From: Mycolicibacterium tokaiense
GTDB lineage: Bacteria; Actinomycetota; Actinomycetes; Mycobacteriales; Mycobacteriaceae
Length of the DNA: 64,000 nucleotides
Direction: 5' to 3'
NCBI RefSeq assembly: GCF_010725885.1
Contig: NZ_AP022600.1
Location: 2,790,001 to 2,854,000 of the forward strand
Positions within the stretch are counted from its first letter, which is position 1. Every line of letters begins with the position of its first letter. Positions 50,417 through 60,269 of the stretch are shown here, in pieces. The notes below the pieces were generated by a model, which was not told the DNA's origin, did not search any database, and saw only the letters and a program-made list of their open reading frames with translations. Both the position numbers and the translations under genes were made by a program.

Positions 50417-51238
50417 TCACCCGGTGGTCAGCGTGATCCGGTCACCGTCGCGCACCAGCAGGCCGTCGTTCTCGAAGCTGTCCAACCAGCCGGGCATCGG
50501 CCAGCGACCCCAACGGCGCCGGAAGACAGCGGAATTGGCCACGATGTCGCGGAGATGCTCCACCGGCGGGTTCGAGACCGGATGGTGTTGGTGATAGGCG
50601 TGGGCGCCACCCACCCAGAGCAGCGGAACGCCCGCCGCGCGGGCCACTGCCGCGAAATCGGTGTCCTCTGCGCCGTACCCGGTGTACTCCTCACAGAAGC
50701 CACCGATGCGCTGCCAGGCAGACGCGGACACCGCGAAGCTCAAGGACCAGAACAGGTCGTGATCGTCGGCGGCCAGCAACTCGCCCGGCGCGGGCACCGG
50801 CCGCGCCGGATGCGGGTCGGTCAGCTCATCGAGGGTGTCCAGGTCATATCCGTCCGGCGCCGGCGGAAGGTAGGTCACCGGGCCGCACAACAGCGCGTCG
50901 CGCCCGGCGCGGTGGTGGGCGTCGAGGTAATCGGTGATCAGCGACGGCGATGGGATGCAGTCGACATCGAGAAAGATCAGCAGTTCGGCGCCACCATCGA
51001 TGGCCTGGCGCGCGCCGGCATTGCGGGCTCGCGCCAAGGGCAATGCCCCTGTGCCGCAGTCAAGATCGAGAACCTCGCTGCCCCGGCGGGCCAACCTGCC
51101 GATGTCCGGGTCGCCGACAGCCACCAGTACCCGGGTATCCGGCGGCCGGTGCATCCGGGCCAGACCGGCTTCCTGGCGGGCCAGATGGGTGTGCCGACCG
51201 CGCGCCACGGTGATCACTGCACACCGTTGCCCGGTCAT
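50417..51238 (-). CDS. glycosyltransferase family 2-like protein
   Basis: A 273-residue GT-A glycosyltransferase. The DxD metal motif is in LLIFLDVDCIPSP (about residue 92), and the C-terminal galactosyltransferase-like motif GGFCEEYTGYGAEDTDFA (about 186) supplies the acceptor-binding ED. HAYHQHHP near 217 completes the site. It transfers a sugar from a nucleotide donor to an unknown acceptor in the cytoplasm. It is last in a three-gene operon; ATG 51238 overlaps the upstream stop by four bases (ATGA). The longer open frame to 51535 runs through that gene and is ignored. Confidence 0.85.
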   Translation of the reverse strand: MTGQRCAVITVARGRHTHLARQEAGLARMHRPPDTRVLVAVGDPDIGRLARRGSEVLDLDCGTGALPLARARNAGARQAIDGGAELLIFLDVDCIPSPSLITDYLDAHHRAGRDALLCGPVTYLPPAPDGYDLDTLDELTDPHPARPVPAPGELLAADDHDLFWSLSFAVSASAWQRIGGFCEEYTGYGAEDTDFAAVARAAGVPLLWVGGAHAYHQHHPVSNPPVEHLRDIVANSAVFRRRWGRWPMPGWLDSFENDGLLVRDGDRITLTTG

Positions 51239-52212
51239 GCGGCCAGCACCTGCGCCGCCCGTGCGGCGGCTCCGTCGACCCGCGCAGCGCACCAGCGGTC
51301 CGGGTTCAGAGTGCCTGCAGCGGAAGCCAATTCGGGCCACTGTGTCGGTGTGGGCCACGACGGCGCGCAGACCGCCAGCCCGGCCGCGTGCAGTGCGGCA
51401 GCCGAGGTGTGCTGCTCGTCGAAGGGCCGCGGCTGGGGCAGCACGATCGTGGCCGTGGCCGCCGCCGCGGCGTCGGCCAACGCGTTCTGTCCGGCGTGCG
51501 TGACGATGAGGCCGGCGTGGCGCAACGCACTCCACGGGTCATCGGTCCACGACCGGCCGCCCAGCGCCGTCCACCGGTAACCGGGCAGCGCCGCCTGCAG
51601 CTGCGTCACCGCGTCGTCGGGCACCTCGGTGCCGCCGGCGCCGCTGAGCAGAACCGCGTTGTCGCCCTGATGGGTTCCGGACTCCCGGGACAGCCCCTCG
51701 AACCTGCTGATGTACCCGACGAAGTGGGTGCGCCCGGCGTGCTCGGCCAGCCACGTCGGCCGGTACACCTCATCTGACCACGGCGCGATGATCTGGTCGG
51801 CGAGACGGTAGGCCAGTTGATGCGGCGGGTCAGTGCGCTCACCGGGCATGGCCATCACCGTCACCGGCACCCCCGACGTCCGCGCCAGCACGGCGATTTC
51901 GACCGACACGTCCACCACCAGACGCCGCACCCCGGTGTCGGCCAGGGTGCACAGCAGCTCGGCGGAGCGCCGCAGCAGGCCGTCGACATTCAGGGGAGCC
52001 CAGTGCAGACGGCCGTTGGCCGTGGGCTCGCGTGCCGTCATGTCTCCCGGGGGCACGTCCATCGACAGGCGCACCCACCGGTCGCGCGGACGCAGCCCGC
52101 CCGGGGTGGGCAGCGAGGAGAAGAACACCACGTCCTCGTCGAGGTGGGCGGAGATGGCCAGCGCGCGGGTGAGGTGTCCGCGGCCGTGATGGTGGACGTA
52201 GTAGCCGATCAC
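51235..52212 (-). CDS. MurG/UGT-like glycosyltransferase (GT-B fold)
   Basis: A 325-residue GT-B enzyme starting at GTG 52212 with VIGYYVHHHGRGHLTRALAI, the N-terminal HxxGHL motif of GT28-like transferases. The C-terminal donor-binding segment reads LIVTHAGQNALADAAAAAT followed by LPQPRPFDEQ, where the HAGQN element is a variant of the MurG/UGT HxGxNS motif. It lies between a GT4 and a GT2 enzyme with four-base overlaps at both ends, so all three are made together. Possible role: assembly of a short glycan or glycolipid. Substrates unknown. Confidence 0.82.
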   Translation of the reverse strand: MIGYYVHHHGRGHLTRALAISAHLDEDVVFFSSLPTPGGLRPRDRWVRLSMDVPPGDMTAREPTANGRLHWAPLNVDGLLRRSAELLCTLADTGVRRLVVDVSVEIAVLARTSGVPVTVMAMPGERTDPPHQLAYRLADQIIAPWSDEVYRPTWLAEHAGRTHFVGYISRFEGLSRESGTHQGDNAVLLSGAGGTEVPDDAVTQLQAALPGYRWTALGGRSWTDDPWSALRHAGLIVTHAGQNALADAAAAATATIVLPQPRPFDEQHTSAAALHAAGLAVCAPSWPTPTQWPELASAAGTLNPDRWCAARVDGAAARAAQVLAA

Positions 52213-53300
52213 GCCCGCAGCGGTTCGGCCATCGGTGCGGCCGGGTAGGCGCCCAGCTCGAAGAGCAGCTGCTCGTAGTCCGCGATCATCCGCGTCAGCG
52301 AAAAGTCGCGGCGCGCCCGCGCGGCGACGGCCCGGCGGTCGGTGGAGACCACCCAGTCGATGGCCTGGGCCAGCCCGCCGATGTCGTCGCCCTCGGTGGC
52401 CACCAGACGGCCGCCGACGCCGCTGACCACCTCCGGCAACCCTCCGCGCCGGAAACCCACCACCGGTGTGCCGCACATCTGCGACTCCACCGCGACCAGG
52501 CAGAACGGCTCCTGCCACCGCGGGGTCACCAGGGTGGCCGCACTGCTGCCGTAGAGCGCGGCCAACTCGTCGCCGCTCAGCGCCCCCAGGTAGGTCACCG
52601 ACCCGCCGAGCTGGGGAGCGATGACGGCGTCGAACCAGTCCGGGTCACTGATGGGCCCGGCGATGCGCAACTCCATCCCGGCCTCCGCGGCGATGCGGAT
52701 CGCCAGGTCGGTGCCCTTCTCGGGGGTCAGGCGCCCGGCCCAGGCCAGTCCGTCGCCGCCGGGGCCGAGAGGAAACCCGTCGGGGTCCACCCCGTTGTGC
52801 ACCACCCGGCTGGTCACCGTCCCGCTCCACTGGCGGCGCACGGCGTCGCTGACGGCAACGAAGTGCCCACTGCCCCCGGACAGCCAGGCACCCATCTCCA
52901 TCCAGGCCAGCGGAGGGGTGTGCAGGGTGGTCACCATGGGCACCTGCAGCAGCGAGCTCATGGCCAGCGGCAGCTGATGCAGGCTCTCGTTGAGCACGGC
53001 ATCGATGTCACGGCGTCGCAGCAGGTCGAGAAACGCCGAGACGTAGAAGGTCTGGGCGTACAGGAAGTTCGGGTCCGGCAGGTCCGGGTCCGCCGCGGTG
53101 AGGGCCGACAGCGGCGGCAGGTCGGGCATCAGGTGCACCTGGTCGGCCAGCGTCACGTCGGTGCCCTCCCGGGCCCACAACTCCACGTGGTGTCCCCGCC
53201 GGGTCAGCCCGCGGGCCAGGTCTGCAGTGAATCGTTCCTGGCCACCCTGGAAGGGCGCGCCGACGTAGTTGCGCGACGGCCCCAGAATCGCTAGACGCAT
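52209..53300 (-). CDS. glycosyltransferase family 4-like protein
   Basis: A 363-residue GT-B glycosyltransferase. The N-terminal acceptor domain is MRLAILGPSRNYVGAPFQGGQERF. The donor domain begins VVHNGVDPDGFPLGP, then LAWAGRLTPEKGTDLAI and the catalytic EPFCLVAVESQMCGTPVV with the E-x7-E pattern of GT4. It heads a three-gene glycosyltransferase operon (GT4, MurG-like, GT2). Upstream are 210 bp that include an 18-bp perfect palindrome at 53474. Retaining stereochemistry is typical of GT4. The glycan made is unknown; no flippase or polymerase gene is adjacent. Confidence 0.87.
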   Translation of the reverse strand: MRLAILGPSRNYVGAPFQGGQERFTADLARGLTRRGHHVELWAREGTDVTLADQVHLMPDLPPLSALTAADPDLPDPNFLYAQTFYVSAFLDLLRRRDIDAVLNESLHQLPLAMSSLLQVPMVTTLHTPPLAWMEMGAWLSGGSGHFVAVSDAVRRQWSGTVTSRVVHNGVDPDGFPLGPGGDGLAWAGRLTPEKGTDLAIRIAAEAGMELRIAGPISDPDWFDAVIAPQLGGSVTYLGALSGDELAALYGSSAATLVTPRWQEPFCLVAVESQMCGTPVVGFRRGGLPEVVSGVGGRLVATEGDDIGGLAQAIDWVVSTDRRAVAARARRDFSLTRMIADYEQLLFELGAYPAAPMAEPLRA

Positions 53301-53473
53301 GCAGAGCCTCCGGATCCGTTCTCAGAACAGACCACTGCGGATGAAGGCGTATGGGTATTACCGCGCGCAGGAAGCATTGCCAACTTTCCGGAAAGAGGGT
53401 GAGGCGTTGCACCCGCGGGGCTGGCGTGGTGCCGATCCAGTGGGGGGTCTGTACCCGGTGTCGACGCCGTAAA

Positions 53474-53491
53474 ACGTCACGATCGTGACGT
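53474..53491. promoter_or_regulatory. 18-bp perfect palindrome
   Basis: ACGTCACGATCGTGACGT is perfectly symmetric. It lies 20 bp past the RNase HI stop and about 170 bp upstream of the glycosyltransferase operon on the same strand, with the rest of the 53301-53510 gap showing no gene. As a hairpin it would have no loop of normal size, so a protein-binding site is more likely than a terminator. Regulator unknown. Confidence 0.45.
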
Positions 53492-53510
53492 GTTTGTGGC
53501 CGGTGGTGCG

Positions 53511-53969
53511 TCAGATCGAGGCGCTCAAGGCCTGCTGGAGTCCGCGGGTGGCCAGCTGATCGGCCAACTCGTTGTCGCCGACGCCGGAGTGGCCCTTGAC
53601 CCAGAACCATTCCACCTGGTGGCGGCGGCAGGCCTGCTGTAGCCGCTGCCAGAGGTCGACATTCTTGACGGGTTGTCTACCCGCCGTCATCCAGCCGTTG
53701 CGTTCCCAGCCGTGCACCCACTTGGTGATGCCGTTGCGCACGTAGGTGCTGTCTGTGTAAAGGTGCACCACCACGGGTCTGGTCAGCGCTTCCAGCGCCA
53801 TGATGGGCGCGGTCAGTTCCATGCGGTTGTTGCTGGTCTCCCCGGGTTCGCCGCCGCACATCTCCCGGACGTGCCGGCGGTGGCGCAGCACCGCACCCCA
53901 ACCGCCGGGGCCCGGGTTGGGGCGGCAGCCACCGTCGGTGTGGATGATCACGGGGTCGCCGGTGCTCAC
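53511..53969 (-). CDS. rnhA: ribonuclease HI
   Basis: Removes RNA from RNA-DNA hybrids during replication and repair. The 152 residues contain all four active-site acids: Asp in [18 protein letters not shown] (about 12), Glu in [13 protein letters not shown] (about 52), Asp in [11 protein letters not shown] (about 74), and Asp in GVGDNELAD (about 136). The handle helix is present. GTG 53969 ([14 protein letters not shown]) gives the normal length; the frame extends upstream across the divergent DUF1206 gene and is ignored. The nearest downstream gene on this strand is the GT4 gene 210 bp away. Confidence 0.94.
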   Translation of the reverse strand: MSTGDPVIIHTDGGCRPNPGPGGWGAVLRHRRHVREMCGGEPGETSNNRMELTAPIMALEALTRPVVVHLYTDSTYVRNGITKWVHGWERNGWMTAGRQPVKNVDLWQRLQQACRRHQVEWFWVKGHSGVGDNELADQLATRGLQQALSASI

Positions 53970-54039
53970 CCGCTGAGGATAGGCGCTGCCGCAGGCGCGG
54001 CCGCGGACCGACATCCCGGGCCGGTCACTACCATCGACG

Positions 54040-54840
54040 ATGATGGTTGACGACTCCGTGGCTGACATCGTGCAGAACAGCGCGTTCGAGCGATTCGCCC
54101 GCTTCGGGTACGTGGTGAGCGGTCTGCTGCACATCGCCATCGGCTACCTGGCGATCCGGGTGGCCCAGGGCGGCCGGGGCGCCGTCGACCAGTCCGGTGC
54201 CTTGGCCGAGGTCGCCGCACACCGCGGCGGGAGCGTGGCCCTGTGGATCGCGGCCTTCGGCTTCCTGGCGATGGCACTGTGGCGGCTGGCCGAAACCGCG
54301 CTGGGTCGCTCCACCGACCCGAAATCGCAGCGCACGCTGCTGGAGATCTCCGACCGGGCCAAGGCCTTCGGCCTCGCGGCCATCTACGCAGCCCTGGCGT
54401 ACTCCACCTTCGGCTTCGCCCGGGGTTCGGGAGAGTCTGCGAGCCAACAGAATTCGACGCTCAGCGCCCGGCTGATGGCCACCGGTACCGGCACCGTGGT
54501 GGTGGTCCTGACCGGTGTCGTCATCGTCGCCGTCGGCGCGTATCACATCTACATGGGCGCCAGCCGGACCTTCCTCGACGACCTGACCAACACCAGCGCG
54601 CTGGTGAGCCACCTGGGCGCGGTCGGGTACGTCACCAAGGGCCTGGCCATCCTCGGCACCGGCGCGGTGATCGTGGTGGCCGCCACCAGGGCCGAACCCT
54701 ACAAGGTCACCGGGCTCGACGGCGCCCTGAAAACGCTTGCCGCGCAACCCTTCGGTCCGACGCTGGTGATCGCCGCGGCGTTGGGCATCATCATCTACGG
54801 TCTCTTCAGCTTCGCGATGGCCCGCTACACCAAGATGTGA
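54040..54840 (+). CDS. DUF1206 membrane protein
   Basis: A 266-residue inner-membrane protein with six hydrophobic helices arranged as three similar two-helix repeats. Each begins with an aromatic-Gly entry such as [40 protein letters not shown] or [19 protein letters not shown]. This is the DUF1206 pattern; the function of the family is unknown. It is divergent from rnhA, and its stop is 2 bp from the convergent acyl-CoA synthetase stop. ATG 54040 or 54043 are both possible. Confidence 0.85.
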   Translation: MMVDDSVADIVQNSAFERFARFGYVVSGLLHIAIGYLAIRVAQGGRGAVDQSGALAEVAAHRGGSVALWIAAFGFLAMALWRLAETALGRSTDPKSQRTLLEISDRAKAFGLAAIYAALAYSTFGFARGSGESASQQNSTLSARLMATGTGTVVVVLTGVVIVAVGAYHIYMGASRTFLDDLTNTSALVSHLGAVGYVTKGLAILGTGAVIVVAATRAEPYKVTGLDGALKTLAAQPFGPTLVIAAALGIIIYGLFSFAMARYTKM

Positions 54841-54841
54841 G

Positions 54842-56713
<1,872 letters not shown>

Positions 56714-56737
56714 TGCAGAACCGTAGCGCGTGGGTCG

Positions 56738-57331
56738 CTACCCGGTGTCGGGGATACGCAGATGCGCGGTCAGCAGGATCTCGTCGAACTGGGCGCGCGT
56801 GGGCAGGGTGTCGCCATAGTCCATGGCGACGACATCAGCCGTCAGCTGCGCGGCCAGATTCCGCAGCCGGGTGTTGGTTTCCTGCGAGCGCCACTTCAGC
56901 AGGTCGAACGCCTGGTCGGCGTCGAGTCGGTAGATCAGCATCAGCATGCCCTTGGCCTGCTCGATGGCCGAGCGATTCTCCGCGATCTCGGCCACCGCAG
57001 CGCTGATGCTCTGCTGGCGGATCGCGTCGGCCGGCGCGACATGCACGTAGACACCCTGGGTGCCCACCACCTTGCCGTCGTCGGAGAGAGGGTGTCCGAC
57101 GACGGCGACATCGTGCACCTCACCGCGCTCGTCGACAATCCGGTCTCGGGCGGTGAACGGTTGCGTGGCGGTGCGCTGCCCGTCCAGTAGTCGGGTCACT
57201 CGTTCGCGGTCCACTGGTTGAGCTTCCGGCGACCAATCCCATCGCTCGTCGTCGGCGAAGAAGCGGAACCACCCCACGTGCATCTGCGGTGGCCCGGCTT
57301 CATCAACCGCGGGGCCATCACCATCCGGCAT
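56738..57331 (-). CDS. PAS - ANTAR domain RNA-binding antitermination regulator
   Basis: A 197-residue two-domain regulator. Residues about 15-100 are a PAS_3-like sensor (GWFRFFADDERWDWSPEA, then QPFTARDRIVDERGEVHDVAVVGHP). Residues about 120-180 are the ANTAR three-helix domain (AIEQAKGMLMLIYRLDADQA, FDLLKWRSQETNTRLRNLA). ANTAR proteins bind paired hexaloop hairpins in leader RNAs and prevent termination. Mycobacterial members often govern lipid-related genes. It faces the enoyl-CoA hydratase gene across 130 bp and precedes prpE by 24 bp, so an effect on acyl-CoA genes is possible but unproven. The stimulus sensed by PAS is unknown. Confidence 0.87.
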   Translation of the reverse strand: MPDGDGPAVDEAGPPQMHVGWFRFFADDERWDWSPEAQPVDRERVTRLLDGQRTATQPFTARDRIVDERGEVHDVAVVGHPLSDDGKVVGTQGVYVHVAPADAIRQQSISAAVAEIAENRSAIEQAKGMLMLIYRLDADQAFDLLKWRSQETNTRLRNLAAQLTADVVAMDYGDTLPTRAQFDEILLTAHLRIPDTG

Positions 57332-57461
57332 CCAGTCGTCCTTCGGAAAAACTCGGGGATAAAGAAGGCGGCTGGATGTTCAACCGGTTGCTAGGAAGAA
57401 AATTAGTAACCCGATCCTGTTCCGGTCAAGCGACGACGCCGGTGTCGCCTAGGGTCGTCGT

Positions 57462-58262
57462 GTGGCGGCTGTGGAACTCGACACCCTCGAACCTGGTATT
57501 GCGCGTGTCACGCTCAATCGTCCCGAGAAGCTCAATGCCATCGATGGCGCGCTGCTGGACGGCGTGGACGCCGCGCTCGACGAGCTGGAGTCCGGCGCGC
57601 ACCGGGTGGCTATCCTGACCGGCGCGGGCCGCGGTTTCTGCGCGGGAGCGGACCTGTCCGGCACCGGTGCGCCGTGGGTCAAACCGGCCAAGGCGCCGTT
57701 CAAGACCAGCTACGACGGTCAGGTACGGCTGGCCGACCAACTGACCCGGCTCTACGAACTCCCCATCCCGGTGATCGCCGCCGTGCACGGGGCGGCGGTG
57801 GGCGGAGGGCTGGCGTACGCGCTGCACTGCGACATCCGCATCGGCTCCGAGGCCGCCCGGTTCGGGTCGGTGTTCATCAAGGCGGGGTTCTCGTCCCTGG
57901 ACATGGGCACCAGTTACCTGCTGCCGAAGATCGTGGGCGCGGGTGTGGCCCGCGAGCTGATGCTGACCGGGCGGATCATCGACGCCGCCGAGGCGCTGCG
58001 CATCCACCTGGTGCACCAGGTGGTACCGGCCGATGAGCTGCTGGAAGCCGCGCTGCGCAAGGCCCGGGAGATCGCCGCCAACAACGCCTACGGGGTGTGG
58101 CAGACCAAAACCGGACTCAACGTCGCCCTGGACGCCTCCAGCCTGCGGCACGCCAAGGAACTGGAGAACCGCACGCAGATCCTCACCGGGTTCACCAACA
58201 ACCCGGCAGAGGCGGCCATGGCGCTGCGGGAGAAGCGCCAGCCCGTGTGGGACGACCTCTGA
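57462..58262 (+). CDS. enoyl-CoA hydratase/isomerase family protein
   Basis: A 266-residue crotonase-fold enzyme. It has NRPEKLNAID (about residue 20), oxyanion-hole GAGRGFCAGADLS (about 54-66) and HGAAVGGGLAYALHCDIRIG (about 110). The usual catalytic Glu pair is poorly conserved (GFSSLDMGTSYLLPKIVG where hydratases have an E-rich P..GL.PG.GG segment), so it may be an isomerase or use a different base. GTG 57462 lies about ten bases after TAGGGT, a plausible -10, giving a near-leaderless start. It ends 10 bp from the convergent XRE regulator. Role: beta-oxidation-like processing of an unknown acyl-CoA. Confidence 0.85.
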   Translation: MAAVELDTLEPGIARVTLNRPEKLNAIDGALLDGVDAALDELESGAHRVAILTGAGRGFCAGADLSGTGAPWVKPAKAPFKTSYDGQVRLADQLTRLYELPIPVIAAVHGAAVGGGLAYALHCDIRIGSEAARFGSVFIKAGFSSLDMGTSYLLPKIVGAGVARELMLTGRIIDAAEALRIHLVHQVVPADELLEAALRKAREIAANNAYGVWQTKTGLNVALDASSLRHAKELENRTQILTGFTNNPAEAAMALREKRQPVWDDL

Positions 58263-58272
58263 GCGGTGGCGC

Positions 58273-59121
58273 TCAGCGCTGCTCCACCTCCTGCTGACCG
58301 ACCACCCGCAGCAGGCGCAGGTCGTCCAGCGCCGTCGAGCCGGCGGGCGGGGTCAGTACCACCAGCGTCTGATTGTGTTCGGTGGCCAGCACCTCACAAT
58401 CCAGCGTGACGGGCCCGATCCGGGTGGTGAACGACTTCTGCTGCATCCGCCGTGCCGCTACCTCATGGCGTTGCCACAACCGCGCGAACTCGGCGCTGTC
58501 GGTCAGCAGGTGGTCGATCAACTCCGCCATGTCGGCGTCGGAGCGCCGGCGCGCCCAGGCGAGGCGGAGGTCGGCGACGGTGATCTGGCTGTGCTCGTCG
58601 TGCAGGTCGACAGGAACGCCGACGCGGGCCTGCGGATCGGTGAACCACTGCCAGGCCAGGCTGGACCGGAAGCTCGTGTCCCCGGACACCAGGTCACCCA
58701 TCAGCAGTCGGGCCAGCTCGTTCTGGGCCAGTACCTGATAGGTGTCCGAGCAGACGAAGGCGGCTCCGTCGCGCATCTGGTCCAACACGAACAGCAACGC
58801 TGGGCGCACGTGGGTGGACGGCCCCGTGCGGTCAGGGGCCGCGTGACCGGCCAGCCGGTGCAGATGGTCGGTCTCGTCGTCGGACAGCCGCAGTGCCCGG
58901 GCCAGGGCCCGCAGCATCTGCGGCGACGGCTGCGTGCTGCGCGCCTGCTCCAGCCGGCCGTAGTAGTCCACCGACATGCCGGTCAGCTGGGCCACCTCCT
59001 CACGGCGCAGCCCGGTGGTGCGGCGGCGTACCCCGTCGGGCAGCCCCACCTCCGCCGGCTGGATGGCCTCCCGGCGGCGGCGCAGGAAATCAGCCAGCGC
59101 GGCACGGTCCATGTCTGCCAT
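58273..59121 (-). CDS. XRE-family regulator with MmyB-like ligand-binding domain
   Basis: A 282-residue regulator. The N-terminal Cro/C1 helix-turn-helix includes RRRTTGLRREEVAQLTGMSV and YYGRLEQARSTQPS (residues 30-70). The C-terminal MmyB-like PAS-fold domain (residues 105-270) contains LAQNELARLLMGD, FTDPQARV and VLTPPAGS. Members are common in actinobacteria and often repress a neighbouring reductase or dehydrogenase gene while binding fatty acids. The divergent aldo/keto reductase at 59215, 93 bp away, is the obvious target. ATG 59121 is clear. Confidence 0.88.
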   Translation of the reverse strand: MADMDRAALADFLRRRREAIQPAEVGLPDGVRRRTTGLRREEVAQLTGMSVDYYGRLEQARSTQPSPQMLRALARALRLSDDETDHLHRLAGHAAPDRTGPSTHVRPALLFVLDQMRDGAAFVCSDTYQVLAQNELARLLMGDLVSGDTSFRSSLAWQWFTDPQARVGVPVDLHDEHSQITVADLRLAWARRRSDADMAELIDHLLTDSAEFARLWQRHEVAARRMQQKSFTTRIGPVTLDCEVLATEHNQTLVVLTPPAGSTALDDLRLLRVVGQQEVEQR

Positions 59122-59214
59122 TGTCGCTGCCCGGGGTCGATTCAGGCAGGGACTCCAGATCCCTGGTTGAACGCGTCCTAGTTACCGGCCGAAAACCGCT
59201 CGACACTCGACGGC

Positions 59215-60201
59215 ATGGAAACCAAACACCTGGGGACACTGACCACCTCGGCGCTGGGGCTGGGCTGCATGGGCATGTCCGGTGCCTACGGCGTCGCCGA
59301 CCGCGCCGAGAGCATCGCCACCGTGCGCGCTGCGCTGGACGCCGGCATCACGTTGCTGGACACCGGCGACTTCTACGGCATGGGGCACAACGAGATGCTG
59401 TTGGCCGAAGCGCTGCAAGGGATTTCGCGGGAGACCTATCAGCTGAGCGTCAAATTCGGCGGGCAGGTGGCGCCGGACGGGACGTTTGTCGGTTTCGACG
59501 GACGTCCGGCAGCGGTGAAGACCTCGCTGTCGTACTCGTTGCAGCGACTCGGTGTCGACCACGTCGACGTCTACCGGCCCGCCCGGCTCGACCCGGCGGT
59601 ACCCATCGAGGACACCATCGGCGCCATCGGAGAACTGGTCGATGCCGGCTACGTCCGGCACATCGGCCTCTCGGAGCTGGGCGCGGAGAACATTCGTCGG
59701 GCCGCATCCGTGCGTCCGATCTCCGACCTGCAGATCGAGTACTCACTGGCGACGCGGGGCGTGGAGGACACGATCCTGCCGGCCTGCCGCGAACTCGGCA
59801 TCGGCCTCACCGCCTACGGCGTGCTGTCCCGCGGCCTGATCGGCGGACACTGGACCAAAGACAGTGGCGGACAGGGCGATTTCCGCGCCGCCTCGCCACG
59901 GTTCGCCACGGAGAACCTGGACCGCAACCTCGCTCTGGTGGAGGCGCTGCGCGTGGTGGCCGAGGACCTGGGTGTCACGGTGGCGCAAGCGGCATTCGCG
60001 TGGGTGGCCAGCCGCGGTGGTGACGTGGTGCCGCTGATCGGCGCCAAGACGCGCGAGCGGCTCTCGGAAGCGCTGGGCGCGGCGGACGTGGTGCTGACCG
60101 ACGCGCAGCTCGCCGACATCGAGAAGGCCGTGCCCGCCGACCAGGTGGCCGGCGCGCGCTACCCGGCGGCGCACATGGCGGCTCTGGATTCCGAGCGTTA
60201 G
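59215..60201 (+). CDS. aldo/keto reductase
   Basis: A 328-residue (alpha/beta)8 NADPH-dependent reductase. Catalytic Asp and Tyr are in LLDTGDFYGMGHNE (about 48-53) and Lys in LSVKFGG (about 80). The fourth member, normally a His in QHR, is replaced by PAR in VYRPARLDP (about 119), a substitution seen in a minor AKR subfamily and affecting substrate polarity. NADPH contacts near the C-terminus (VPLIGAKTRERLSEAL) are intact. The divergent XRE-MmyB gene probably represses it. Substrate is an unknown aldehyde or quinone. Confidence 0.88.
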   Translation: METKHLGTLTTSALGLGCMGMSGAYGVADRAESIATVRAALDAGITLLDTGDFYGMGHNEMLLAEALQGISRETYQLSVKFGGQVAPDGTFVGFDGRPAAVKTSLSYSLQRLGVDHVDVYRPARLDPAVPIEDTIGAIGELVDAGYVRHIGLSELGAENIRRAASVRPISDLQIEYSLATRGVEDTILPACRELGIGLTAYGVLSRGLIGGHWTKDSGGQGDFRAASPRFATENLDRNLALVEALRVVAEDLGVTVAQAAFAWVASRGGDVVPLIGAKTRERLSEALGAADVVLTDAQLADIEKAVPADQVAGARYPAAHMAALDSER

Positions 60202-60205
60202 TCAC

Positions 60206-60266
60206 GTTGACACTGCGTCCAGCGCGAGGTCCACTCGAACGTCGTCGCGCCCAGCGCAGTGTCAAC
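60206..60266. terminator. bidirectional hairpin terminator
   Basis: GTTGACACTGCG (60206-60217) pairs perfectly with CGCAGTGTCAAC (60255-60266), and an inner GCGCGA/TCGCGC stem (60222-60227 with 60245-60250) extends the structure. It lies exactly between the convergent aldo/keto reductase and LLM oxidoreductase genes, so it can serve both. Confidence 0.75.
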
Positions 60267-60269
60267 GAC

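Noticed and set aside
50417..51535. Longer N-terminal extension of the GT2 enzyme
   Set aside because: It runs through the upstream glycosyltransferase in another frame and contains no motif; ATG 51238 overlaps the upstream stop.
53474..53491. The palindrome as a CRP site or a terminator
   Set aside because: CRP sites read TGTGA-N6-TCACA, the opposite order of half-sites; as RNA the symmetric centre leaves no usable loop and no T-run follows.
57370..57386. TTCAACCGGTTGCT as a third KstR site
   Set aside because: The AACnnGTT core is present but the outer T...A positions of the consensus are not both satisfied, and the flanking genes give no added support.
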